The notes beneath the pieces are model-generated. The model searched no databases. It worked only from the letters and a program-made list of their open reading frames with translations, and was not told the origin of the DNA. This document shows positions 6,918-14,004 of a stretch of DNA of 19,070 nucleotides, one piece after another; position 1 is the stretch's first letter, and the number at the start of each line of letters is the position of its first letter. The translations under genes and the position numbers were made by a program. The stretch lies in contig PEXO01000263.1 of NCBI GenBank assembly GCA_002779045.1, positions 1-19,070 on the forward strand, in the 5' to 3' direction. This DNA is from Elusimicrobia bacterium CG08_land_8_20_14_0_20_59_10 (lineage in GTDB: Bacteria > Elusimicrobiota > Elusimicrobia > Elusimicrobiales > UBA9959).

Positions 6918-7471
6918 ATCTCCTTGTTGTAATGAACCATTTCTTCTTTGGGTTTCCTGGGTCTCTGTGCCGGTGACTCAGCCGGGTAGCCCGCGGAGAC
7001 GAGCACTTCTATTTTACTGCCGGAACCCAGCCCTATGGCTTTGGCCCCCGCCCTGGCATTGAACCAGCCCAGCCAGCAGGTGCCCAGGCCCTGCTCCGCG
7101 GCCGCCAGCACAAAATGCTCCACGGCTATACCTATATCCATCAGCCTGAAATTGGTCCCCTGCACCTGGTTGCCCAGCCAGGCGGTTAACTTGCCGGTGT
7201 CCGCCACCACCAGCACCAGCACCGGGGCCGCCGCCGCGAAAGCGCAGGCGGAATGGACCCCGGAAAAAGCGGCGGCGCAAAACTTCTTCTTAAGCGCGGG
7301 CTCGTCCAGCACCACGAACCTGTAGGGCTGCGCATTGCAGGCCGACGGCGCCAGGCGCGCCGCCTCAAAGCAGAGCTCCAGTTTCTCCCGTTCGACAGGA
7401 AGGTCCTTATATTTGCGTATGCTGCGGCGCGCGGCCGCTATCTCCAATATGCGTGAAGCCTGCATAGTCAT
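6914..7471 (-). CDS. Nitroreductase-family FMN oxidoreductase
   Basis: The 185-residue protein has the N-terminal RRSIRKYKDLPV motif (15-26), APSACNAQPYRFVV (about 41-54) for FMN contact, and GTCWLGWFNA with a hydrophobic C-terminal part (VLVSAGYPAE) as in small nitroreductase-fold flavoproteins. These enzymes are usually cytoplasmic dimers that use NAD(P)H to reduce quinones, nitro compounds or flavins; the substrate cannot be predicted here. Two ATGs are close together (7471 and 7465). The first is 7 nt after a TATATT box and lacks a Shine-Dalgarno, consistent with a leaderless message. It is the first gene of the minus-strand cluster that ends with pyrE, and it is divergent from the PAS gene. 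Confidence 0.9.
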   Translation of the reverse strand: MTMQASRILEIAAARRSIRKYKDLPVEREKLELCFEAARLAPSACNAQPYRFVVLDEPALKKKFCAAAFSGVHSACAFAAAAPVLVLVVADTGKLTAWLGNQVQGTNFRLMDIGIAVEHFVLAAAEQGLGTCWLGWFNARAGAKAIGLGSGSKIEVLVSAGYPAESPAQRPRKPKEEMVHYNKEI

Positions 7472-7475
7472 ATTT

Positions 7476-7484
7476 TATAATATA
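7476..7484. promoter_or_regulatory. Overlapping divergent -10 boxes between the nitroreductase and PAS genes
   Basis: On the plus strand TATAAT (7476-7481) precedes the PAS gene, with a weak -35-like GTGAAG at 7453-7458 (17-bp spacer). On the minus strand TATATT (7479-7484) precedes the nitroreductase ATG by 7 nt. The two boxes share three base pairs, so RNA polymerase could use only one at a time. Promoter strength and the true start points are inferred. Confidence 0.4.
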
Positions 7485-7524
7485 GGGGGAAGAAGATGTG
7501 ATCGAAGCGTAAAGGATGAATTTC

Positions 7525-7860
7525 ATGGAAAACTGGGAAGAAGGTGTGATTTTCTCCGTAACGGTCTGCGACGCCGGCGGGAAAATACTTAAAATGAACG
7601 AAAAAGCCCGCGCCACCTTTATCAAAAGCGGCGGCAAAGACCTTATCGGCAAGAACCTGCTGGACTGCCACCCGGAACCGGCAAAGAGCAAGCTGAAAAA
7701 AATGCTGGAGACCCCCTATACCCGCGCCTACACCATAGAAAAGAAAGGCATTAAAAAATTGATCTATCAGACGCCCTGGTTCAAAGCCGGCAGACCCGCA
7801 GGCCTGGTGGAACTCTCCCTCGAACTCCCCGCCGAACTGCCCCACTACATAAGGAAATAA
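7525..7860 (+). CDS. Stand-alone PAS-domain protein
   Basis: The protein has 111 residues from ATG 7525 (114 from ATG 7516). I prefer 7525 because AAAGGA lies about 8 nt upstream, whereas the first ATG abuts that sequence with no spacing. Nearly the whole length is one PAS-like fold: VTVCDAGGKILKMNEKA (about 10-26), then LIGKNLLDCHPEPAKSKL (about 39-56) and a C-terminal sheet including TIEKKGIKKLIYQTPWF and LVELSLELP. Similar small PAS proteins occur in clostridia and other bacteria without an output domain; I recall the DCHPEPA segment as characteristic. It has no transmembrane segment, kinase or cyclase domain. It probably senses a small ligand or redox state and acts on a partner protein. 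It is the only plus-strand gene between 2036 and the window end and converges on mutL. Confidence 0.82.
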   Translation: MENWEEGVIFSVTVCDAGGKILKMNEKARATFIKSGGKDLIGKNLLDCHPEPAKSKLKKMLETPYTRAYTIEKKGIKKLIYQTPWFKAGRPAGLVELSLELPAELPHYIRK

Positions 7861-7958
7861 ACGGCTCTTATCCCGCTAAAGGAAGCCGCGCCCGGTCCCC
7901 CGCGGCAGGAGTTCCGCAGGTTAACCGGCGCGAGCGCCTCAGGCAAAGGAGTCTACTA
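7861..7958. other. Convergent intergenic gap between the PAS gene and mutL
   Basis: The 98 bp between the two stop codons hold one small GC hairpin, GCCGCG/CGCGGC (7885-7906, 10-nt loop), without a T run, so it is not a convincing rho-independent terminator. The plus frame stays open after the PAS stop and into the antisense of mutL, which is common in GC-rich DNA and is not taken as a gene. Confidence 0.4.
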
Positions 7959-9725
7959 TTACACCGAAGAAGAGCGCTGGAAGCGGCGGGCTATGTCGGG
8001 GCCGGAAAGGTGGAAAAGCGTGGGCCGGCCATGCGGGCAGTGGTAACTGTCTTTGGTCCTCTTCAGGTCCTCCATCAGCCGCAGCGCCTCCTGCGGTTTC
8101 ACGAAATCACGGGCCTTCACCGATTTTTTGCAGGCCATCGTGGCTATGATCTTGCGCTTCATGTCCTCGGCGGCCTTTTCCGGCTCGCCCAGCACTTCGG
8201 ACAGATAGCCCAGGAAATCCGCAAAAGCCGCCTGGGTGAAATAGAACAAAGCCGGGGCCGCGCGCAAAAGCGCCGTGCCGGGGCCGCGCCGGTCTATCTC
8301 AAAACCGGCGCCCTTCAGCCAGTCGCGCCATTTAAGGACGGTCTCCATCTGCGAACGGGAGAGCTCCGTCTCCAACGGGATTATCAGCGGCTGCACCTTT
8401 ATCTCTCCGCGGGAGAATTCCTCCAGGTATTTTTCGAAGAGTATCCTTTCCTGCGCCGCGTGCTGGTCCACCACCAGCAGGCCCGAACCGCTTTCGAAGA
8501 GCAGATAGCTCTTTACCAGCTGCCCCAGGTATTTCAGCCCGTCCGCGCTCCAGTCGGGGACCGGGGGGGACGAGGGGCCCGGGCCGGACGCTTCGCCGCC
8601 GCCGAACAGGCCGGGGGTTTCGGCCAAAGCCGGCGGAGCGGCGGGGGCGCCTTCGCGGTAGGCGGGCAGGTCGAAAACCTCTTTCCCGGCGCCGTCGGCG
8701 GCGGGCAGGGGGGAGGCCGCGGTCTGTTTGGCGAGCAGTTCCCCGTAAATGGCGTTCGAGACCGTCTTGAACACCTCGTTATCGCCGGAGAACTTTACAT
8801 CGCGCTTCTGCGGGTGTATGTTGGCGTCGAAAGAGCCGGGATCCAGCTCCAGGAACAGCGCGCAGGCCGGGTGGCGGCCGGTAAGCATATGCCCGTAGCC
8901 GCGGTAAAGCGCCTGCCGCAGCAGCGCGGAAGAGACCGGGCGGCGGTTCACGAATAAATGCTGGTTAACGCGCGTGGCGCTGAGAGCGTCGGGCCTGGAG
9001 ACTAAGCCGTACACGGCCATCCCTTCCTTTTTGGCCTCCACGCGGGCGAGCCCGGCGTAAATATTCTTCCCGAAGATGGACGCGGCGCGGTCCTTGAGGT
9101 TCTCCCACAGGCCGCCCGGCAGCACAGGCAGCGAAAGCAGCTCGGCGCCGTCAATCACCAGCCTGAAAGCCGTGCCCAGGTTGGCGAGGGCGGCCTCCTC
9201 AACGGCGCGTATGAGCTGGGCGCGCTCGGCCGTGTCGCTTTTCATGAACTTGGCGCGCGCCGGGGTATTGAAGAACAGGTCCGCGGCCTCTATAGTGGCG
9301 CCTTTCACCGGCGCGGCCGGGAGCTCGGCTATGACACGCCCGCCCTCGCCCTCTATGGCGTAACCCGAAGAGGCTCCGGCAACACAAGAGGTCAGCTTAA
9401 GGCGCGACACCGCGAAAATGGAATACAGGGCCTCTCCCCTGAAGCCGAAAGTGGCCAGGGAATAGATATCGTCGAAGGAATGCAGCTTGCTGGTGGCGTG
9501 GCGGCCCAGCGCCAGGCGCAGGTCCCCGCGGTCCATGCCGCGCCCGTCGTCGTGCACGCGTATCAGGCCCTTCCCGGCTTTTATTATCTCTATCTCGATC
9601 TTGGACGCGCCCGCGTCCAGGGAATTTTCAATAAGCTCTTTCAGGACGGACGCGGGGCGCTCTATCACTTCGCCGGCGGCTATTTTAGCCACCACTTCTT
9701 CGGGCAGGACCTTTATTTCGGACAT
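7959..9725 (-). CDS. mutL: DNA mismatch repair protein MutL with endonuclease motif
   Basis: MutL couples MutS mismatch recognition to downstream repair. The 588-residue protein has the GHKL ATPase motifs: LKELIENSLDAG (28-39, with Glu30 and Asn34 in the catalytic and Mg-binding positions), DDGRGM and GFRGEAL. A variable Pro/Gly-rich linker (about 345-395) leads to the C-terminal dimerisation domain. There, DQHA-x2-E-x4-E (Asp420 to Glu431) is the metal-dependent nicking motif found in MutL of organisms without MutH. The supporting ACKKSVKA and CPHGRP motifs near the C-terminus are also present. So this MutL probably nicks the daughter strand itself. It has its own promoter-like sequence and is separated by a terminator from the upstream C11 peptidase gene, with mutS beyond. 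Confidence 0.96.
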   Translation of the reverse strand: MSEIKVLPEEVVAKIAAGEVIERPASVLKELIENSLDAGASKIEIEIIKAGKGLIRVHDDGRGMDRGDLRLALGRHATSKLHSFDDIYSLATFGFRGEALYSIFAVSRLKLTSCVAGASSGYAIEGEGGRVIAELPAAPVKGATIEAADLFFNTPARAKFMKSDTAERAQLIRAVEEAALANLGTAFRLVIDGAELLSLPVLPGGLWENLKDRAASIFGKNIYAGLARVEAKKEGMAVYGLVSRPDALSATRVNQHLFVNRRPVSSALLRQALYRGYGHMLTGRHPACALFLELDPGSFDANIHPQKRDVKFSGDNEVFKTVSNAIYGELLAKQTAASPLPAADGAGKEVFDLPAYREGAPAAPPALAETPGLFGGGEASGPGPSSPPVPDWSADGLKYLGQLVKSYLLFESGSGLLVVDQHAAQERILFEKYLEEFSRGEIKVQPLIIPLETELSRSQMETVLKWRDWLKGAGFEIDRRGPGTALLRAAPALFYFTQAAFADFLGYLSEVLGEPEKAAEDMKRKIIATMACKKSVKARDFVKPQEALRLMEDLKRTKDSYHCPHGRPTLFHLSGPDIARRFQRSSSV

Positions 9726-9731
9726 ATACTG

Positions 9732-9759
9732 ATTTTACTTTATTTGGGAAAAGCGGCAA
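9732..9759 (-). promoter_or_regulatory. mutL: Probable leaderless mutL promoter
   Basis: On the minus strand a TTGCCG (-35-like, 9754-9759) is separated by 16 bp from TAAAAT (-10, 9732-9737), which ends 6 nt before the mutL ATG. There is no Shine-Dalgarno between the box and the ATG. Transcription would therefore begin at or very near the start codon. The -35 overlaps the foot of the preceding terminator. Confidence 0.5.
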
Positions 9760-9792
9760 AAAAGAAGCGCCGCTTCGGGGGCGGCGCCTCTT
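9756..9792 (-). terminator. Rho-independent terminator after the C11 peptidase gene
   Basis: On the minus strand, AAGAGGCGCCGC (9792-9781), a 7-nt loop and GCGGCGCTTCTT (9773-9762) form a 12-bp stem with one G-U pair. The stem ends in a run of six Ts (9763-9758). It lies 19 bp past the stop of the C11 gene and about 30 bp before mutL, so it should separate the mutS-C11 unit from mutL. Confidence 0.82.
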
Positions 9793-9810
9793 GCGGGATA
9801 TTGCGTTATC

Positions 9811-11238
9811 CTACTTCCGGCCGTAGAGCCAGTTGAGGAAGGCGCCCCATTTCGTTTCTTTGGCGAAAGGCAGGGTCCAGTAATCCGTCTCCAGGTATTG
9901 CGAGAACACCTCCCAGGAACCGCCCACCAGTTTGACCGGCGGGACATGCACCGACAGGCCGTGCGCGCGGCTGAAGTCGTAGCCGGTGTTGGAAGTGCCC
10001 GTAAAATAATACTTATAGACGAGGCCCTTCGCTATGAAGTCCATAAGCGCCCGCCCCGTCCGGTGCACCGCCTGCTGCTGCGGGGTATCCTGCGGGGTGT
10101 ACGCCAGGGTAAGGCTCACGAAGTCGTACAGGTCGCCCGAAATGGAAAGGCTGCGCGCCAGCGCCGCCGAAGTGGCCAGCGTGACTCCGAAGATATCGAA
10201 GCGGGCCGTTTCGGGTATGGCCTTGTCTATGGCCGAGCGGTCGTTCAGCGCCAGCTCCGCGTCCACCCAGGCGTCCAGCTTCCTGCCGAAAGCGGAAAGC
10301 TGCGAGGTGCGTATCACGGAGGCGTGCGCGCCGGAAAGCTTGAACTGTTTGGCCAGGTCCACGTAGCTCCCCGCTACCTGCGAGGCCAGCTTCTCGCTGG
10401 GCACGGAGGCGGAAGCTTCCAGCGCGGCCAGCATGCCGGCCACGTCGTAGCCCACCGACCACATCAGTTCGCTGGAACCCACTATCACGTCGGCATAATC
10501 CTTTATCTGCCAGGCCACCTCGCCCATCTGCATTATGCAGGAGGTCATTATGAAAGCGTCCACATGGCCCGTTTCGGCCATAAGCAGGCGCATCTCGGGG
10601 AGCGTCACGTAGTTCATTGTGTCCGTGTCCAGCAGCGTGCCCTTCTCCGTCTTTTTGGCGTCGAAGAAGCCGTTGCCGTGGCCGTAGATCATAAAAACGT
10701 ATCGTCTCGCCGGGTAATAGGTCTTGGCCCATTTAGTGAAATCAGCGGCCGCGCGCCAGTCGCCGGTGTCGGTGGAATCCTGCTGCCAGATGATATCGTC
10801 CTTCAGCGCGGCCATGACGTTCTCGTCTATCGGCCCTTTGGCCTTGAACATAGCTTCTATTTTGGCGTCCAGCGCAGCGGGGTCGCCGGCGGCGCCGAGG
10901 GCTATCCTGTAAGTGGTGGTGGAAAGAGAACCGTCGGCGTGCTTTACCGGCACCGCCGCCTGCACCACCACGTTGACCTTCGCCGTGGAGCCGGTCTTCT
11001 TCATCTCCAGCAGCTGCCACATCAGCGAATAGCGCAGCGCGTCCTTGCTGGTGGAATAGTAAAGCACGGTCCAGTTCTTCGGCGCCAGCGGGGTACGGGT
11101 GACCGCGCGGGGGGCCTGCGGCGCGCGGGCGCCGGAAATATCTGAAGCTCTTATAGGGGCCAGGCCGTCGCCGGCAGCGGCTATCAGCGGGGTTGAAAAC
11201 AGCAGGACGAACAACAGCGCGCTCATTTTCTTCTTCAT
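9811..11238 (-). CDS. Secreted clostripain-like (C11) protein with altered S1 position
   Basis: The 475-residue protein has a signal peptide (MKKKMSALLFVLLFSTPLIA, cleavage about 20-22), an Ala/Pro/Arg linker (about 25-53) and a C11 domain starting WTVLYYSTSKDAL (56-68). The catalytic pair is retained: His187 in YGHGNG and Cys234 in MTSCIMQMGEVAW. The aspartate expected two residues before the cysteine is Thr232, so the preference for Arg or Lys at P1 is probably lost or changed. A QxxDYADVIVGSSE segment and the ending WGAFLNWLYGRK match the first C11 protein's layout. A GGAGG Shine-Dalgarno 4 nt before the ATG and the 13-bp gap after mutS show that it is expressed with mutS. A link to mismatch repair is not biochemically obvious, since one protein is exported and the other is cytoplasmic. 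Confidence 0.85.
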   Translation of the reverse strand: MKKKMSALLFVLLFSTPLIAAAGDGLAPIRASDISGARAPQAPRAVTRTPLAPKNWTVLYYSTSKDALRYSLMWQLLEMKKTGSTAKVNVVVQAAVPVKHADGSLSTTTYRIALGAAGDPAALDAKIEAMFKAKGPIDENVMAALKDDIIWQQDSTDTGDWRAAADFTKWAKTYYPARRYVFMIYGHGNGFFDAKKTEKGTLLDTDTMNYVTLPEMRLLMAETGHVDAFIMTSCIMQMGEVAWQIKDYADVIVGSSELMWSVGYDVAGMLAALEASASVPSEKLASQVAGSYVDLAKQFKLSGAHASVIRTSQLSAFGRKLDAWVDAELALNDRSAIDKAIPETARFDIFGVTLATSAALARSLSISGDLYDFVSLTLAYTPQDTPQQQAVHRTGRALMDFIAKGLVYKYYFTGTSNTGYDFSRAHGLSVHVPPVKLVGGSWEVFSQYLETDYWTLPFAKETKWGAFLNWLYGRK

Positions 11239-11251
11239 AAGACCTCCGTTC

Positions 11252-13903
11252 CTACTTTAGTCTCTTTTTCCAGTCCGCCAGGGCCGCAAGCGCCTGTATG
11301 GGCGTCATATTGTCCGTATCGCACATCTTCACTTCGTCCAGCACCGGGTGGCCGGAGAAGATGGGGAACAGCGGCGTCTGTTCCTCGTCCTTCGAGTCTG
11401 CCTGAATATTGCCCTTGGTTTCAAGGGTAATAAGGATCTCCCGGGCCCGCTGTATGGCCGAATCGGGCAGGCCGGCCAGCTGGGCCACATGTATGCCGTA
11501 GGATTTGTCCGCGGGACCGGCGGAGATCCTGTGCAGGAACACCACCTCGGTTTTGCCGACGGAATTGGTCCATTCCTTTACGGCTATATTGCAGTTCTTT
11601 ATCCCGGAGAACTTCTCGGCCAGCTCGGTCAGTTCGAAATAGTGGGTGGCAAAAAGCACCTTCGGCCCGCCTTCCGGCCTGTCCGCCGGCCGGCCGGGCT
11701 GCAGGGAAGGATCCATGTCCAGTGAATGGGCCCTTTTATACGGCACCGCCATAGGTTTGTAGAGATGCTCCACCACGGCCCAGGCTATGGAGATGCCGTC
11801 GAAGGTGGAGGTGCCGCGCCCGACCTCGTCTAGCAGTATCAGGCTTTTCGGCGTGGCCAGGCGCATTATCGCGGAAGTTTCGCGCATCTCCACCATGAAG
11901 GTGGATTCGCCCCTGGCCATGCGGTCCTGCGCGCCTATGCGCGTCATTATGCGGTCAACAATGCCTATCTCGGCCGCGCGGGCCGGCACGAAGGAGCCTA
12001 TCTGCGCCATTATCACGGCCACGGCCGCCTGCCGCAGGTAAACGCTCTTGCCGCTCATATTGGGCCCGGTAAGTATCACTATCCGCGCCTCTTCCCCTCC
12101 CAGTGAGAGGTCGTTGGGCACAAAGGTCCCCGCCGGCAGAAAACGCTCCACCGCAGGGTGGCGGCCTTCCTCTATGTGCAGCAGGTCGCCGGAATTTATC
12201 ACGGGCCTGACAAAATCGCAGCGCACCGCGCTCTCGGCCAGGGCGTAAAAGACGTCCAGCTCGGCCGCGCCGGTGGCAAAGACCTTTATCCCGGCAAGGC
12301 CGGCGCGCACCTTCTCGCGTAGTTCGCCGAAGAGATGCGTCTCCACCCTGGACATGCGCTCTTCCGCGCCCAGGATTTTGTTCTCCAGCACCTTCAGTTC
12401 TTCGGTGATATAGCGCTCGGCGTTGACCAGCGTCTGCTTGCGCACGAAATAATGGGGGACCTTGGGCGACTGCGCCTTCGAGACTTCGATGTAGTAGCCG
12501 AAGACGCTGTTGTAGCCGACCTTCAGCGTGGGGATCTGCGTTTTCTGGCGCTCGCGCTGTTCAATGTCAGCCAGCAGCTGCTGGCTGTTGCGGCGTACGG
12601 CGCGCAGTTCGTCCAGCTCCGCGCTGTAGCCCTCGCGGATAACTCCTCCGTCGGAAAGTCTCGCGGGGGGGGTTTCGGAAAGAGCTTTTTCAAGCGCGGC
12701 GCGCAGCGCGGTAAGCGCATGCGAGACACCGTCCAGCCTGGAGGCCAGCCCGGGGGCGCATTCGAAGAACCCGGAGGAACTGAGCAGGAGCTTAAGCCTG
12801 GGCAGCTGGACCAGGGCCTTACGGACCGCGGCCAGGTCGCGCGGGGAGGCGCTCAGGTTGATAACGCGGCCGAGCAGCCTTTCTATGTCCGGCACCTGCG
12901 CCATTATCTCGCCCAGTTGTTCGCGGCCCTCGCGGTTCTCCGCGAGGAAAGCGGTAAAGTTCTGGCGGGAGCGTATCGCGTTGATGTCGGACAGCGGCTC
13001 AAGTATCCAGCGGCGCAGCAGCCGCGAGCCCATGGAGGTTTTTGCCTGGTCGAGCACGCCCCAGAGCGTTTTAGATTCGTCCCCGTCGGGAGAGGAGACC
13101 AGCTCCAGCGTCTTTATGGCCGATTCGTCGAGCTGCAGCCGGTCGGAGGGTTCATAATACGAAGGGGGGAAAACTTCTTTCAGGCCGGGCTGGGTCTGCC
13201 GCACATACGAAGTGACCTTGAGCGCCGTCTTCATGGCCAGCTTGTGATTCTGCCAGACGGCCTGCGCCGACCAGGCGGGCACGGCGGCGTCGGTCCTCGC
13301 GTATTCGGTTATCACCGCCGGGCCCAGGTCCAGGCCGCGCTTCTTTATCTCTTTAACGGTCTTCGGGTCCGCGATTATCTCAGCCGGGCCGGTCCTGGAA
13401 ACAAAAGACAGCAACTGGTAGAGGTCGGGGTCGTTGAGGTTCTGCGTGGCGAGGAAATCCCCCGTAGAGGCGTCGAAAGAGGCCAGGCCCCAGCCGACTA
13501 TGTCCAGCTCGAGCGCCACCAGGTAATTATCGGCGCGCGGGCGCAGCAGTTCGTCCTCCACCACCGTGCCCGGGGTGATAAGGCGCACCACCTCGCGCCT
13601 GAAAAGCCTGGTCTTTTTGGAATCCCCGTCCTGGCCTATCTGCTCGCAGATAGCCACCTTATGCCCGGCCGCCAGCAGCCTGGCGATATAATTGGAGACC
13701 GAATGGTGGGGCACGCCGCACATGGGCACGCTCTGCCGCGCCGTAAGCGTCAGCCCCAGTTCGGAACTGGCCGTCCTGGCGTCATCAAAGAACATTTCGT
13801 AAAAGTCGCCCAGGCGGAAGAACAGCAAAGCGTGGGGATAGGACTTCTTAAGCGACTGGTACTGCTGCATCAGCGGGGTTTCGGGGGTTTCAACTTGTGT
13901 CAT
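11252..13903 (-). CDS. mutS: DNA mismatch repair protein MutS
   Basis: MutS binds mispaired or looped bases and recruits MutL through its ATPase cycle. The 883-residue protein has the mismatch-reading FYE motif (Phe34, Glu36 in GDFYEMF) of the MutS1 type. It also has the Walker A GPNMSGKS (613-620), Walker B LILLDEVGRGTS (Asp692, Glu693) and the His of the FATH motif (His754). The distance from Walker B to that His is 27 residues longer than in E. coli MutS, owing to a Pro/Arg/Gly-rich insertion at about 721-748. The gene starts just after a GATC-rich inverted repeat and has no clear Shine-Dalgarno. It is followed at 13 bp by the C11 gene. Confidence 0.97.
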   Translation of the reverse strand: MTQVETPETPLMQQYQSLKKSYPHALLFFRLGDFYEMFFDDARTASSELGLTLTARQSVPMCGVPHHSVSNYIARLLAAGHKVAICEQIGQDGDSKKTRLFRREVVRLITPGTVVEDELLRPRADNYLVALELDIVGWGLASFDASTGDFLATQNLNDPDLYQLLSFVSRTGPAEIIADPKTVKEIKKRGLDLGPAVITEYARTDAAVPAWSAQAVWQNHKLAMKTALKVTSYVRQTQPGLKEVFPPSYYEPSDRLQLDESAIKTLELVSSPDGDESKTLWGVLDQAKTSMGSRLLRRWILEPLSDINAIRSRQNFTAFLAENREGREQLGEIMAQVPDIERLLGRVINLSASPRDLAAVRKALVQLPRLKLLLSSSGFFECAPGLASRLDGVSHALTALRAALEKALSETPPARLSDGGVIREGYSAELDELRAVRRNSQQLLADIEQRERQKTQIPTLKVGYNSVFGYYIEVSKAQSPKVPHYFVRKQTLVNAERYITEELKVLENKILGAEERMSRVETHLFGELREKVRAGLAGIKVFATGAAELDVFYALAESAVRCDFVRPVINSGDLLHIEEGRHPAVERFLPAGTFVPNDLSLGGEEARIVILTGPNMSGKSVYLRQAAVAVIMAQIGSFVPARAAEIGIVDRIMTRIGAQDRMARGESTFMVEMRETSAIMRLATPKSLILLDEVGRGTSTFDGISIAWAVVEHLYKPMAVPYKRAHSLDMDPSLQPGRPADRPEGGPKVLFATHYFELTELAEKFSGIKNCNIAVKEWTNSVGKTEVVFLHRISAGPADKSYGIHVAQLAGLPDSAIQRAREILITLETKGNIQADSKDEEQTPLFPIFSGHPVLDEVKMCDTDNMTPIQALAALADWKKRLK

Positions 13904-13909
13904 AATAAA

Positions 13910-14004
13910 AGATCACTGATCAGGGATCGAGAACCGGGGATCGCCAAGTTTCGAAGATCAGTACCTGTATTTTCTTACGGATCGCCGATCCTCGATTCCC
14001 GGTT
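13910..14004. repeat. GATC-rich inverted repeat between dusB and mutS
   Basis: The gap contains seven GATC tetramers in about 80 bp. A 12-bp inverted repeat with one mismatch (AACCGGGGATCG at 13932-13943 against CGATTCCCGGTT at 13993-14004) encloses about 50 bp. Inside the right arm lies a 13-bp perfect palindrome, GGATCGCCGATCC (13979-13991). The right arm runs into the dusB stop codon. There is no T run, so a simple terminator is unlikely. It looks like a dispersed GGGATCG-type intergenic repeat; an effect on mutS mRNA is possible. Confidence 0.5.

Noticed and set aside
7861..8043. Plus-strand open frame continuing in phase after the PAS stop codon.
   Set aside because: Most of it is antisense to the conserved MutL C-terminus, it has no start signal, and long chance frames are common in GC-rich DNA.
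9898..11145. 415-codon plus-strand open frame opposite the second C11 gene.
   Set aside because: Antisense of a gene with a signal peptide, catalytic motifs and a good Shine-Dalgarno; no domain in the plus frame.
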